This document shows, in pieces, positions 27,090-35,861 of a DNA stretch of 64,000 bases (position 1 is its first letter; the number at the start of each line of letters is the position of its first letter). Under the pieces are notes generated by a model. That model had not been told where the DNA came from. It saw only the letters and a program-made list of their open reading frames with translations, and made no database searches. Both the position numbers and the translations under genes were made by a program. Where the stretch lies: contig NZ_SKBR01000002.1 in assembly GCF_013450295.1 (NCBI RefSeq), forward strand, positions 1,078,501-1,142,500. The letters are read 5' to 3'. The DNA comes from Streptomyces sp. AJS327 (lineage in GTDB: Bacteria > Actinomycetota > Actinomycetes > Streptomycetales > Streptomycetaceae).

Positions 27090-27921
27090 GGGTGTTCACC
27101 TCCGGTGTGCCGAACACGCCCCGGATGGCGTCGAGTTCGGCGGCCAGCTCCGCGCCGGGGAAGTCGTCGTCCCGCTCCAGCAGTACGCCGTCGGGGCGGA
27201 CGCGGGAGCACAGCTCGGCGAGGACGTCCAGCACGGCGGGCGGCACCGGGTGGGCGTGCGAGTCGTGCCAGACGCCGTCCCGCTCGACGCCGCCCGCCAC
27301 GTGCACGTACGCCAGGGCGTCCAGCGGGAGTTCGTCCAGGACGCGGGCCGGGTCCTCGCCCCGGTTGACGTGGTTGGTGTGCAGGTTGGCGACGTCCAGC
27401 AGCAGCCGGACGCCGGTGCGTTCGACTAGTTCCGTGAGGAACTGGCCCTCGGTCAGCTCCTCTTCGGGCCAGTTCACGAGCGCGGCGATGTTCTCCAGGG
27501 CGAGGGGGACCGGCAACTCCCGTTGCGCGAGACGGACGTTGGCGCACAGCACGTCCAGCGCGTCACGGGTGCGGGGGAGCGGCAGCAGGTGCCCGGCCTC
27601 CAGCCGCCGCGCGCCCGTGAGCGGGCCTCCGGCACGGACGAACGCGATGTGCTCGGTGGCCAGCGGGGCGGACAGCGCCTCCGCGCGGGCGGCCAAGGCC
27701 GTCAGCCGCTCCGGGTCCGGGGGTTCCGCGCCCCCCAGGTTGAGCCCCACTCCATGCGGTACGACGGTGGTGCCGCGCTCCCGCAACCGCCGCAGGGCGT
27801 CCGGGAGGTGGCGTGGGGCGATGTTCTCCGCGACCACCTCGACCCAGTCGACGCCGGGTAGCGCCGCGATCTCCCCGGCGATCTCCGGCCGCCATCCGAT
27901 CCCGGTCCCGAGCCGCGTCAT
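27073..27921 (-). CDS. DUF692 / MNIO family multinuclear iron oxidase
   Basis: A 282-residue TIM-barrel protein of the family that includes MbnB, TglH and BufB, which oxidise Cys or other residues in ribosomal peptides. The metal-binding positions seem complete: His56 in VPHGVGL, Glu90-His91 in ATEHIAF, Glu143-Asn144 in ALENIA, Asp176 and Asn179 in LLDVANL, His207 in YVHVAGG, Asp220-His222-His224 in DSHAHPV and Glu249 in LLERDDD. It should therefore be active. The ribosome site GGGAGGAGA precedes the ATG. It leads a three-gene run with a small partner and a TIGR04222 membrane protein. No Cys-rich precursor peptide was found. Confidence 0.85.
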   Translation of the reverse strand: MTRLGTGIGWRPEIAGEIAALPGVDWVEVVAENIAPRHLPDALRRLRERGTTVVPHGVGLNLGGAEPPDPERLTALAARAEALSAPLATEHIAFVRAGGPLTGARRLEAGHLLPLPRTRDALDVLCANVRLAQRELPVPLALENIAALVNWPEEELTEGQFLTELVERTGVRLLLDVANLHTNHVNRGEDPARVLDELPLDALAYVHVAGGVERDGVWHDSHAHPVPPAVLDVLAELCSRVRPDGVLLERDDDFPGAELAAELDAIRGVFGTPEVNTRDVRA

Positions 27922-28009
27922 CCCGTCTCCTCCCGTCCCGCCGTCTCCCGGCTCTGGGAGGGACGCGGCGTCCCCGGCGTCGGTTCCGGGGTGGGCGGTG
28001 GCCGGTGGC

Positions 28010-29572
28010 TCAGCGCTCCTCCGGCCAGGAGACGTCCTCCAGTTCGGTCCGTCCGTCCTTGGTCAGCCGCAGGATGGGGATCACCTTGTCCCTCGGGGTG
28101 CCGTTCTCGTCGAAGGAGAGCGGGCCGCTGGCGCCGGGCGCCTCGTCCCCCTTCATGGAGTAGAACATCTCGCCGACGCTCTCGCCGGTGAACCGGCCCT
28201 CCTTGCTGGTGAGCATGGTGAGCGCCTGAGCGACGGTGATCACCGCGTCGTGCGCTACCAGGGCCTGGCCGTCGTCGGTGCTCCCGGCGACCTTCTCGAC
28301 CGCCGTGATCGCCGGGCTGGGCTTCTCGTCCTCGCGGTCCTTCCACACGTCGGGGTGGGCCAGCCCGGCGTAGATCACCTCGATGCCGGTCTTCTCCGCC
28401 TCCCGGATGTCCCGCTCGGTGAGGTTCGTGGTGTCGTCACCGGTGATCACGGTGAAGTTCTGCTTCTGGCACTCCGTGCGGTTGCGCAGGGCCTTGAGGA
28501 ACGCGGTGAGATGCATGCCGCGTCCGGAGAAGAAGATGACGTTCCGGTCCTTGGCGCAGAGTTGGCGGGGCATCATGTGCATCTTGGAGCGCCACGCCGA
28601 TTCCGCCTCCGAGTTGAAGGTCAGCTCCGGAGTCGTGTCGACCTTGCCGCCGTTCGCGGTGAACTCGTCCTCGAAGGCGGGGCCCAGGTTCTGCGCGTAG
28701 TGGTTGTTCTTCGACCTGTCCCGCACGATGACCGCGCTGCCCCGGCTCCGCTCGTCGTCCTTCTTGAGGTACCGTGCCGCGGCCTTGGCCTCTTCCTCGT
28801 TCGGAGCGGAGACCCGGACGAAGTACTCGATGTGCTTGAAGTTGGAGGCCGTCATCGTGCTGGCGACGGTGGCGAGGCCGTTCTCCGAGAGGCGACGCAC
28901 CATGGCGCGGTTCTTTCCCGTGCTCGGGCCCAGGCCGGTCACCGCGACCAGCCGGTCGGGGGTGTCGCGGAGCTTCAGCAGCTCGTCCGCCGTGTGCTTC
29001 CAGTGGGCCGACTCGCTGCCGACGTTGCCGACCAGCAGCCGCATCTTCGGGTGGGCGCTGCGGTCACCGGTGTTGTGCCGCAGCTGGGCGGCGTGCGCGC
29101 CCTGCAACTCGTGCAGCACCGACTCCTGGGGGTTGGAGTCGGACGACTGGAGGGTGAGTGTGGTGACGTACGCGACGCTGACGTACTTCTTGGTCTCCCG
29201 TTCGACGCGGCGGTTCTCCTTCTCGATCTTCCGCATGACCTCCTTGAGGTCCTTCCTCTCCTGCTCGCTCGGCGAGGAGTCGCCGGAGCGGGTGTAGAAC
29301 ACGTAGGAGCCGTCGGTGACCCCGACGCACTCCCTCCGCTCCTCGCCGTTCCCCCGTTCGTGCGCGCTCCCGCCGCGCTTCCCGCCCACGGGCTTGCGCG
29401 CGATGCCCTTCGCGCAGAAGTTCTCCCTCTCCGCCGCCCGTTGGTCCTCCTCGGCCTGGCGGTCCTCCCGCCAGTCGAGGAGCAGCGGCACCGCGACGGC
29501 GACCACCGCCAGCGCGAGCACCACGGCCGCGATCCGCTTGACGCGGTCCAGTCGCCACTCGATCCGGACCAT
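28010..29572 (-). CDS. Membrane-anchored type 1 periplasmic-binding-like protein
   Basis: A 520-residue protein with one N-terminal membrane segment (IAAVVLALAVVAVAVPLLL, about residues 14-32) and no lipobox, so it is probably anchored with the bulk outside. A charged linker with two Cys (NFCAKG and RRECVG) is followed by a coiled, highly charged stretch. Then comes a type 1 periplasmic-binding fold (from VSVAYVTTLTL; LVAVTGLGPSTGKN; FSGRGMHLTAFLKAL) like Leu/Ile/Val- or amide-binding proteins. No permease or ABC gene is nearby. The ATG lies five bases after the stop of the STAND-like gene, so the two are coupled. It may sense a ligand for that partner. Confidence 0.7.
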   Translation of the reverse strand: MVRIEWRLDRVKRIAAVVLALAVVAVAVPLLLDWREDRQAEEDQRAAERENFCAKGIARKPVGGKRGGSAHERGNGEERRECVGVTDGSYVFYTRSGDSSPSEQERKDLKEVMRKIEKENRRVERETKKYVSVAYVTTLTLQSSDSNPQESVLHELQGAHAAQLRHNTGDRSAHPKMRLLVGNVGSESAHWKHTADELLKLRDTPDRLVAVTGLGPSTGKNRAMVRRLSENGLATVASTMTASNFKHIEYFVRVSAPNEEEAKAAARYLKKDDERSRGSAVIVRDRSKNNHYAQNLGPAFEDEFTANGGKVDTTPELTFNSEAESAWRSKMHMMPRQLCAKDRNVIFFSGRGMHLTAFLKALRNRTECQKQNFTVITGDDTTNLTERDIREAEKTGIEVIYAGLAHPDVWKDREDEKPSPAITAVEKVAGSTDDGQALVAHDAVITVAQALTMLTSKEGRFTGESVGEMFYSMKGDEAPGASGPLSFDENGTPRDKVIPILRLTKDGRTELEDVSWPEER

Positions 29573-29577
29573 CCGTC

Positions 29578-31620
29578 TCACCCCTCCACGGTGCGCGTCT
29601 GCGGATGCAGCCAACTGCGGTAGCGCTCCGCCTCGTTGAACAGGTACAGGTTGTCGCCCCTGGGATGCTCGGAGAGCCGCGCGAAGCGCTCCCCGACGGT
29701 CTCGGTGAGCCGCATCCCCGGATCGGCCAGCGGGTCGCTCCACACCCAGCGGGCGACCAGCAGCGCGCGGATGTCGGCCTCCACCGGGTTGGCGGTGCGG
29801 GGCGCCGCCGGGGTCAGCGAACTCACCAGCGCGCGGTGGTCCCGGCTGGCCGGGTGCCGGTGCGGCGCCGCGGTGATCGCGTTGAACTCCCTGATCCAGC
29901 GCCGCGCGTCCACCGACTGGTAGCGCCGCACCAGGTACTCCGTGACCTGGCCGAGCTGGTGCCCGGCGAGCCGGTGGTACATCTCCTGCACCGGCCGCCC
30001 GTCGGAGCGGAAGTAGTCGGCCAGCAGCTCGTGCGCGGTGTCCCAGTCCTCCGGGCGTTTGGCCAGCTCCCAGAGCAACAGCCGCCGCAGCCAGGGGTGC
30101 AGGGTGGGCGGGGGTTGCTCACCCGGCCCCCGTTCGAGGAGGAGGAAGGCCGAGCGGGCCGCGCTGAACAGCGAGGTTCCGGCGGGGGAGCGGATGCCCT
30201 CGCTGAGCACCTGGGTGGCGATCGACAGGTCGAGCGCCGCCGCGCACTCCGTCAGGGTGCCGCGCTGGTCGGTGGTGAACCTCTCCAGGAGCGGGCCGAG
30301 CGCGGCCTCGGCCAGCGTGGGCAGCTCCGCGTCCGGATCGCCCTCCCGGGCCTCGGTCTCCTCGTCGACCAGCGGGTGGTCGAGCAGGTTGCGCAGCCAG
30401 GCGTCCCGCTCGGTGCCGTGCGGCGGCATGTCGGCGCGCTCCATCAGCGTCGTCACCTGCCGGACGGCGCGGGGCAGCCCGCCCGTCAGCCGGTGCACGA
30501 ACGGGGCGAGGGACGGGTCGAGTTGGGGCGTGACGGACAGCCGGACGCGGACCTCGTTGAGGGTGAGGTCGCGCAGCCGGAGCGGGTACCACCAGGCGTC
30601 GGCGCTGCCGCCGGAGGGGCGGCGGGCACGCCAGTCGTCCAGCGAGGCGCCGTCCGTCTCGCGGGGGACCCAGCGCCACTGTTCCCCGGAGGACGGACCC
30701 CAGCGCGTCAGCCAGCGGTTGACGCTCGCCACGCAGGTCAGCGGATCGCAGGTCAGACTCTCCTCCGTCGCGTCCTGCCGGGAGCGCACCAGCAGGTCCA
30801 GGAACCGTCTGCCGTGCGGGGTGTGCACGTTGTCCAGCAGCAGGAGGAAGGAGCGGGGCGCGAAGGAGCGGTTGACGGCCCGCCGCAGGTCCTCCAGGAA
30901 CGCCGCGAACAGCACCCGCTCCAGCCGGAGCGCGTCGTCCTCGGAGCCGCTGTGCCGCCACTGGTTGAGGTCGATCAGCGCGTCCCACGGGCCGGAGCTG
31001 CGGCTCAGCTGGTGGCCCGCGTACCAGGTGGCGCCCTCGGTGAAGCCCCGGTTGGTGAACAGCCCGGAGACCACCCGCATCCCCTCCCGAGCCGCGCCCT
31101 GCACCAGCTCCTGCACGCCCGAGGGGGCGCCGATGGGCAGCCCGAGCGCCTGCTCGCCGACGAGCATGAAGCCGGAGAGGTAGTCGCCGTACCGCTCCAC
31201 CGAACGGTCCTCGAACTCACCGAGCTGGGCGCGGAGATGACGCCGCTGCCGGGAGCGGTGGTCCGCCGGGCCGAGCCGGATCTCGTTGTCCGAGGTGAGC
31301 AGGCCCAGGGTGAGCAGCGGAAAGCGGGACACCCGGAACTGCGGGAGTTTTCGCTCCAGTTGACGGGCGATGAGGGCGAGCGCGTGCCGGGGCAGCAGCG
31401 GCTGCTCGGAGCCGAAGTTGACGTAGGCGAAGGGGACCTCACTCCGCCCGAAGCGCACCATCAGCTGGTTGTGCGCCCCGCTGGCGCCGCTGCCGTGCGG
31501 CCCGAGCAGCATCACCACCGGCCGTTCGGTGCCCGGAGGCTGGCTCAGACACTCGCCCACGAGATGCAGCACACCCTCGGTGCCGCGTCCGTGCGCCGCC
31601 GCTAACGCGCCCTCGGCCAT
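29578..31620 (-). CDS. Large STAND-like P-loop protein with degenerate Walker A
   Basis: A 680-residue protein. The N-terminal nucleotide-binding region has VVMLLGPHGSGASGAHN where Walker A would be, but the usual Lys is missing. A Walker-B-like strand reads SFLLLLDN, with Asn in place of the usual Glu. The C-terminal half looks alpha-helical (LAGHQLGQVTEYLVRRYQS and similar), as in STAND or AAA-type scaffolds. No recognised effector domain is fused. It precedes and is coupled to the anchored binding-like protein. I chose ATG 31620, which has a G-rich site upstream, over GTG 31629. Its function is unknown. It could still bind nucleotide without hydrolysing it. Confidence 0.6.
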   Translation of the reverse strand: MAEGALAAAHGRGTEGVLHLVGECLSQPPGTERPVVMLLGPHGSGASGAHNQLMVRFGRSEVPFAYVNFGSEQPLLPRHALALIARQLERKLPQFRVSRFPLLTLGLLTSDNEIRLGPADHRSRQRRHLRAQLGEFEDRSVERYGDYLSGFMLVGEQALGLPIGAPSGVQELVQGAAREGMRVVSGLFTNRGFTEGATWYAGHQLSRSSGPWDALIDLNQWRHSGSEDDALRLERVLFAAFLEDLRRAVNRSFAPRSFLLLLDNVHTPHGRRFLDLLVRSRQDATEESLTCDPLTCVASVNRWLTRWGPSSGEQWRWVPRETDGASLDDWRARRPSGGSADAWWYPLRLRDLTLNEVRVRLSVTPQLDPSLAPFVHRLTGGLPRAVRQVTTLMERADMPPHGTERDAWLRNLLDHPLVDEETEAREGDPDAELPTLAEAALGPLLERFTTDQRGTLTECAAALDLSIATQVLSEGIRSPAGTSLFSAARSAFLLLERGPGEQPPPTLHPWLRRLLLWELAKRPEDWDTAHELLADYFRSDGRPVQEMYHRLAGHQLGQVTEYLVRRYQSVDARRWIREFNAITAAPHRHPASRDHRALVSSLTPAAPRTANPVEADIRALLVARWVWSDPLADPGMRLTETVGERFARLSEHPRGDNLYLFNEAERYRSWLHPQTRTVEG

Positions 31621-31662
31621 GGGCCACACACCCCCCGCGAGTCGTTGCCCCTGGGACGGGAA

Positions 31663-32367
31663 TCACCCCGTGCGGTGAGGATGCCACGCTTCGTGCTCCG
31701 CCACCACGGTTTCCGAGCCGGGTGCGATCTCCGTCAGCCCCGAGTCCCGCACCACCGGCGCGCCCGACTCCCGCAGCCGCGCCCAGTGTTCGCCACCGTG
31801 GGCCGCGCGGACGGCGAGCGGGAAGCCCTCGGCGGCCCACCGCGTGCGCCGCCCGGCGTCCAGGGCCCACCACAGCAGCTGTGCCCCGTGCGCGGCCTGG
31901 GCCATCGCCTTGCCCGCCGACATCGTCAGCTCCGGGCTGGTCCACAGCACCGGCACCCCGGACGGGGGCGGGCCCGGCGGCTCGGGGTCGTCGAGGTCGG
32001 TGCCGGAGACCTGGAGCCGGGACAACTCGTACGGCCAGTCGTCCAGCGGCACCGGGGGGAAGACGCGCACTTCGGCCGTCCGGCCGGTGACGGTGAGGCC
32101 CGGCAGCGGAGCCACCCGGCGCCATTCGGCGCCGCGCGCCCTGCGCACCACCTTGCGGATGCCGCGCTCCTCCCACAGCTCCACCACCTCCCGCCACTCC
32201 CCGCCGGACTGGGCGGCGCGGGGGTCGGCGAGCAGGGTCACCGTGGCGCGGGCGGCCGTCTCCAGCGCGTCGACGCGGGTGGGCGGGTTCGCGCGCTCGA
32301 CCCGGACGACGAGAGGCAGGACGTAACGGCGGAGGGGCGTGTCACCGGGGGTTTCCGCTGGGCTCAC
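31663..32367 (-). CDS. Peptidyl-tRNA hydrolase type 2 (PTH2) like protein
   Basis: About 234 residues. The C-terminal half contains the PTH2-type segment SAGKAMAQAAHGAQLLWW, while the N-terminal half is specific to actinobacteria (RYVLPLVVRVERANPPTR). PTH2 enzymes release peptides from tRNA. Whether this protein does so is not shown by the sequence. I prefer the GTG at 32367, seven bases after CAGACT, as a leaderless start. The ATG at 32403 would overlap the divergent gene. It is transcribed away from the ABC gene 35 bases to the right. Confidence 0.65.
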   Translation of the reverse strand: MSPAETPGDTPLRRYVLPLVVRVERANPPTRVDALETAARATVTLLADPRAAQSGGEWREVVELWEERGIRKVVRRARGAEWRRVAPLPGLTVTGRTAEVRVFPPVPLDDWPYELSRLQVSGTDLDDPEPPGPPPSGVPVLWTSPELTMSAGKAMAQAAHGAQLLWWALDAGRRTRWAAEGFPLAVRAAHGGEHWARLRESGAPVVRDSGLTEIAPGSETVVAEHEAWHPHRTG

Positions 32368-32388
32368 CCGGCCCAGTCTGCCAGGCAC

Positions 32389-32401
32389 TAGGGTCGTGTC
32401 C
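32389..32401 (+). promoter_or_regulatory. Leaderless promoter of the ABC ATPase gene
   Basis: TAGGGT (32389-32394) is followed by seven bases and the ATG at 32402. On the other strand CAGACT lies seven bases before the GTG of the PTH2-like gene. Two back-to-back leaderless promoters therefore share about 35 bases. Confidence 0.6.
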
Positions 32402-33571
32402 ATGACCGTGCCCATGACGCTGCACGGGGTCGGCCGCCGCTACGGGCCGCGCGGACCCTGGGTGCTGAAGGGGATCGACCTGGAGCTGCCCCGTCCCGCG
32501 CTGCTGCGCGTGGAGGGTGGCAACGGCTCGGGCAAGTCCACGCTGCTGCGGCTGCTGGCGGGAATCGACGCGCCCAGCACGGGCCGGATCACCGGCCGTC
32601 CCCCGAGCGCCTTCGTGCCCGAACGCTTCCCCGCCGCCCTGCCGTTCACCGCCCTCGGCTACCTCGTCCACCTCGCGCGACTGCACGGCCTGCGGGGGCG
32701 GACCGCCCGCCGCGCCGCCCGCGAATGGCTCGAACGGTTCGGCGCGGGCGAGTTCGCGAGCACCCCGCTGGCCGAACTCTCCAAGGGGACGAGCCAGAAG
32801 GTGGCGGTCGCGCAGGCGCTGCTGGGCGGCCCCGGACTGCTCGTCCTCGACGAGGCGTGGACCGGACTCGACCAGCCAGCCCGGGAGTTGCTGGACCGCG
32901 CGGTGGCCGAGCGGGTCGCCGACGGCGGAACCGTCGTCTTCGTCGACCACGACCCCCGGCGGCTCGCGGGAGTCCAGGACACCGCCTACCGGGTGGGGGA
33001 CGGCACCGTGTGGGCCGTCCCCGGCTCCGGAGCGCGAGCGCCGGAGGCCCCGGGCGGAGCGCGCGCCGAGGACGGCCCGAGCGTCAGGGTGGAGGCGGAG
33101 GGACCGCCGGGCGCCCGCCCGCCGCTCGGCCCGCCCGGCGCGCGGGTGCGCGAGCAGCGCGCCGACGGCACCGTCACCCTGACGGTGCCCGCTCCCGCCT
33201 CCGACGCGCTGCTGCGGGCGCTGCTCACCGCCAGCCCGCCCTGGCACGTCCGCTCCGCCACACCGGCCGAGGCTCCACCACCCCCCTCCGCTTCCGGCTC
33301 CGCACCCGCCCCACCGGCCAGCCGGGACCAACACCCCGGACCCACCAGGGGAATAGGCCCCCCGGAGACCGCCGAACCCCCCGACGCCCCCGGCGCCCCA
33401 CGTCCCCCCGAACCCCCGAGTCCCCCTGGACCCCCCGGCGTTACGAGGTCCGCCGAGCGGGAGGCGGATCCCCCGGAACCGGAGGCACCCGGGAGCGTGC
33501 GGCACGAGGGACCCGCTGGACCCGCCGAACGCCGGGGACACGAGCGAGGGGACCGCGATGAGCAGGGGTGA
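32402..33571 (+). CDS. ABC transporter ATP-binding protein with long Pro-rich tail
   Basis: A 389-residue protein. Residues 1-210 form an ABC ATPase: Walker A GGNGSGKST, Walker B LLVLDEAWTGLD and switch His in VFVDHDPRR. The signature reads LSKGTSQKVAVA rather than LSGGQ, a variant known in exporter-type ATPases. The last 180 residues are Pro/Gly/Glu-rich and mostly low complexity, with a short ordered piece around VREQRADGTVTLTVP. It overlaps the next gene by 14 bases and should power that membrane protein. The substrate is unknown. Confidence 0.8.
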   Translation: MTVPMTLHGVGRRYGPRGPWVLKGIDLELPRPALLRVEGGNGSGKSTLLRLLAGIDAPSTGRITGRPPSAFVPERFPAALPFTALGYLVHLARLHGLRGRTARRAAREWLERFGAGEFASTPLAELSKGTSQKVAVAQALLGGPGLLVLDEAWTGLDQPARELLDRAVAERVADGGTVVFVDHDPRRLAGVQDTAYRVGDGTVWAVPGSGARAPEAPGGARAEDGPSVRVEAEGPPGARPPLGPPGARVREQRADGTVTLTVPAPASDALLRALLTASPPWHVRSATPAEAPPPPSASGSAPAPPASRDQHPGPTRGIGPPETAEPPDAPGAPRPPEPPSPPGPPGVTRSAEREADPPEPEAPGSVRHEGPAGPAERRGHERGDRDEQG

Positions 33572-34292
33572 CGCCGAGGTGACGGCGCCCGGGGCCGGGC
33601 GATCCGTGGCGGTCCGGGCGGTCCTCCCGCCGCTGCTGCGCTACCAGACCTCGCTGCTGCTCCGCTCGCAGCGCTGGCTGCCACCCCTCCTGCTCTACCT
33701 GGCGGTCCTCGCCGCCGGAGTGCGGTACGGCGAACCGCTGCTGGACTCGCTCGCCTACGCGGCGGCCGGGCTGCTGCCCGTCACCGCCTGGCTCGTACGG
33801 ATCTGCGTCACCCACGAGCCCGAGGCGTCCCGGGACTGCGTCGCGGCGGTGGCCGGACCCGCGACGGTGCAACTGGCGGCGGTGCTCACCGCGCTGCTCT
33901 CGGCGCTGGCGCTCGCCGTGCCGGGCACGGCGGCGGTGCTGCTGCTCAGCGATCCGCACAGCACCGACGGACGGGTCGCGGTGCCGCTGCTCCCGGCCGC
34001 CGGGGCCGGACTGCTCGCCGCCCTGGTCTGCGCGCTGTGCGGCACGCTGGCCGGGGCGCTCTGCAACCGGCCGCTGCTCCGGGGCACCGGCTGGTCGGTC
34101 AGCGGCGGTCTGCTCGCCAGCGTGCTGCTGCTGGCGCTCGGTGCCTCGCCCGCCAACGCGTCGATACGCGCGCTGGTCACCGGTTCCGACACCGGGACGG
34201 TCGACGTCGCCTGGCTTTCCCCGCCGCTCGCCGCGGGCGCGGCGGCCGGCGCGGTGACGCTGGTCTGCGTACTGGCCCGCCGCGCTCGCTGA
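33558..34292 (+). CDS. ABC transporter membrane subunit
   Basis: A 244-residue hydrophobic protein with about six membrane segments, including LPPLLLYLAVLAAGV and TVQLAAVLTALLSALALAV. It is probably the membrane partner of the preceding ATPase, as shown by the 14-base overlap. It has no extracytoplasmic domain of note. The gene ends before a strong hairpin. The exported or regulated substrate cannot be told. Confidence 0.7.
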   Translation: MSRGDAEVTAPGAGRSVAVRAVLPPLLRYQTSLLLRSQRWLPPLLLYLAVLAAGVRYGEPLLDSLAYAAAGLLPVTAWLVRICVTHEPEASRDCVAAVAGPATVQLAAVLTALLSALALAVPGTAAVLLLSDPHSTDGRVAVPLLPAAGAGLLAALVCALCGTLAGALCNRPLLRGTGWSVSGGLLASVLLLALGASPANASIRALVTGSDTGTVDVAWLSPPLAAGAAAGAVTLVCVLARRAR

Positions 34293-34352
34293 CCCGCCGC
34301 GCCGCGCGTGCGCCCGACGCGCGCGGCGCCGAGACGTCCCCTTGACGCACGG

Positions 34353-34388
34353 GCACCGGCCGCCGGAGCGGACTCCGGTGGCCGGTGC
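34353..34388 (+). terminator. Terminator of the ABC pair
   Basis: A 16-bp stem (GCACCGGCCGCCGGAG with CTCCGGTGGCCGGTGC, one G-U pair) with loop CGGA. It lies between the plus-strand ABC pair and the convergent phoX gene and may act on both. Confidence 0.75.
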
Positions 34389-34457
34389 GGCGCGGTGCCG
34401 GGCGGACCGGCGGGGCGTCCCCGGGAACCGCGCGGGGCGGCGCCGGGGCGCTGGCGG

Positions 34458-35861
34458 TCAGTGCTTCCAGGGCCCGGTGATCGCGAACGTGGTGCCCGGG
34501 TTGTAGCAGTTGACGTACATCGTCTGGTGGTCCGGGGAGAAGGTGACCCCCGCGAACTCGCCCCACTCGGGCTCGTCCTCGTCACCGATGTTCTGCGCGT
34601 TGCGGGCCATCGGGTAGACCTTGCCGTGCCGGGTGAGGCCGTAGACGTGCTGGGCGCCCTCGCCGTCCTCACACACCATCAGCCCGCCGCTGGGGGCCAG
34701 GCAGATGTTGTCCGGCTCCTCGCCCGGCAGCTCCAGGTCGGTGTCCGGGCCGAAGCAGATGACGAGCGTCAGCTTGTTCCGCTCCGGCTCGTAGCGCCAG
34801 ATCTGGCCGTAGTGGTCGGCCTGGGAGCCCTCGGCGCTCTTGGCGTAGCTGGCGACGAAGTAGACGCTGTCGTTGCCCCAGTAGCACCCCTCCAGCTTCT
34901 GCGCGTGGGTGATGCCGCCCTTGCCGAAGTCCTGGAAGCGGATGGGGGTTTCGGCGGCCAGCGGGTCGGGGACCTCGATCCACTCGATGTCCTCGAAGCA
35001 CTGCCCCGGCTCGGAGACGACCGACAGGTCCGCCACGCCCGGTACCCGCATGGCCTCCAGGGTGCCGCCCGCGTGCAGCGAACCGTAGCCGCCCCGGGGC
35101 TTGTTGGGCAGGAAGCGGTAGAAGAGCCCGAAGGGCTTCTCGAAGGCGTCCTCGGTCTCGTAGACCACGCCCGTCCGCGGGTCGAAGGCGACCGCCTCGT
35201 GCTGGAACCGCCCCATGTCCTTGAGCGGTTCGGTGGAGGTGGGCCGCTTCTTGTCGAAGCCGACCTCGAAGACGAAGCCGTGGTCGCGGGAGTGGCCTTC
35301 CTCGCCCGCCTTGAACTCGGTCTCCTCACAGGTCAGCCAGGTGCCCCAGAGGCTGGGCCCGCCGGCGCAGTTGGTGGAGGTACCGGCGATGCCGACCTGC
35401 TCGCGCAGCACGTTGTTCTCGGAGTCCAGCTCCAGCAGCGTGCAGCCGCCCTTGGCCTCCGGGTCGTAGGTCAGGCCCTTGGTGGTGGGGACCCCGAGTT
35501 CGGCGTCCATCCGGTTCTCGTGGTTGCGGACCAGCCACACCCGTCCACCCCGGCCCGGCCGGTCGATGTGTGACGGGCGCCCGTGTCCCTCGAAGGCCGC
35601 CATGCCGTCGAAGTTGCTGGGAACCTTGCCCTCACCGGAGGGGAGTTCGTCCCCCTCGCGGGAGAGCACCCGGTAGCTGAAGCCCTCCGGCAGGTCGAGG
35701 AGCCCATCCGGGTCGGGCACGAGCGGGCCGTAACCCGAGCGCCCTCCGGTGGCCTGGGCGGCGGCGGTACCGGCGAACAGCTCGGAGAACGCACCGGTGA
35801 AGGCGACACCCGTTCCCAGAGCCCCGGTTCTGGCGAGGATTTGACGTCGGGTCGTGGACAT
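34458..35861 (-). CDS. phoX: PhoX family (DUF839) phosphatase-like secreted protein
   Basis: A 467-residue protein with a Tat signal (TTRRQILARTGALGTG, residues 3-18) and an Ala-rich cleavage region. The mature part is a beta-propeller of the PhoX type. Family stretches include GGCTLLELD, TSTNCAGGPSLWGTWLTCEE, PFGLFYRFLPN, EPDNICLAPSGGLMVCEDG and FAGVTFSPD. PhoX enzymes are calcium/iron alkaline phosphatases that free phosphate from esters. Actinobacterial DUF839 proteins are often annotated this way without proof. GGGAG precedes the ATG at 35861. I see no clear PHO box upstream. Confidence 0.75.
   Translation of the reverse strand: MSTTRRQILARTGALGTGVAFTGAFSELFAGTAAAQATGGRSGYGPLVPDPDGLLDLPEGFSYRVLSREGDELPSGEGKVPSNFDGMAAFEGHGRPSHIDRPGRGGRVWLVRNHENRMDAELGVPTTKGLTYDPEAKGGCTLLELDSENNVLREQVGIAGTSTNCAGGPSLWGTWLTCEETEFKAGEEGHSRDHGFVFEVGFDKKRPTSTEPLKDMGRFQHEAVAFDPRTGVVYETEDAFEKPFGLFYRFLPNKPRGGYGSLHAGGTLEAMRVPGVADLSVVSEPGQCFEDIEWIEVPDPLAAETPIRFQDFGKGGITHAQKLEGCYWGNDSVYFVASYAKSAEGSQADHYGQIWRYEPERNKLTLVICFGPDTDLELPGEEPDNICLAPSGGLMVCEDGEGAQHVYGLTRHGKVYPMARNAQNIGDEDEPEWGEFAGVTFSPDHQTMYVNCYNPGTTFAITGPWKH

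Noticed and set aside
27017..29623. 868-codon plus-strand frame over the MNIO and binding-like genes
   Set aside because: It lies antisense to two genes with clear motifs and ribosome sites, and its own product is Ser/Arg then Val/Leu-rich filler.
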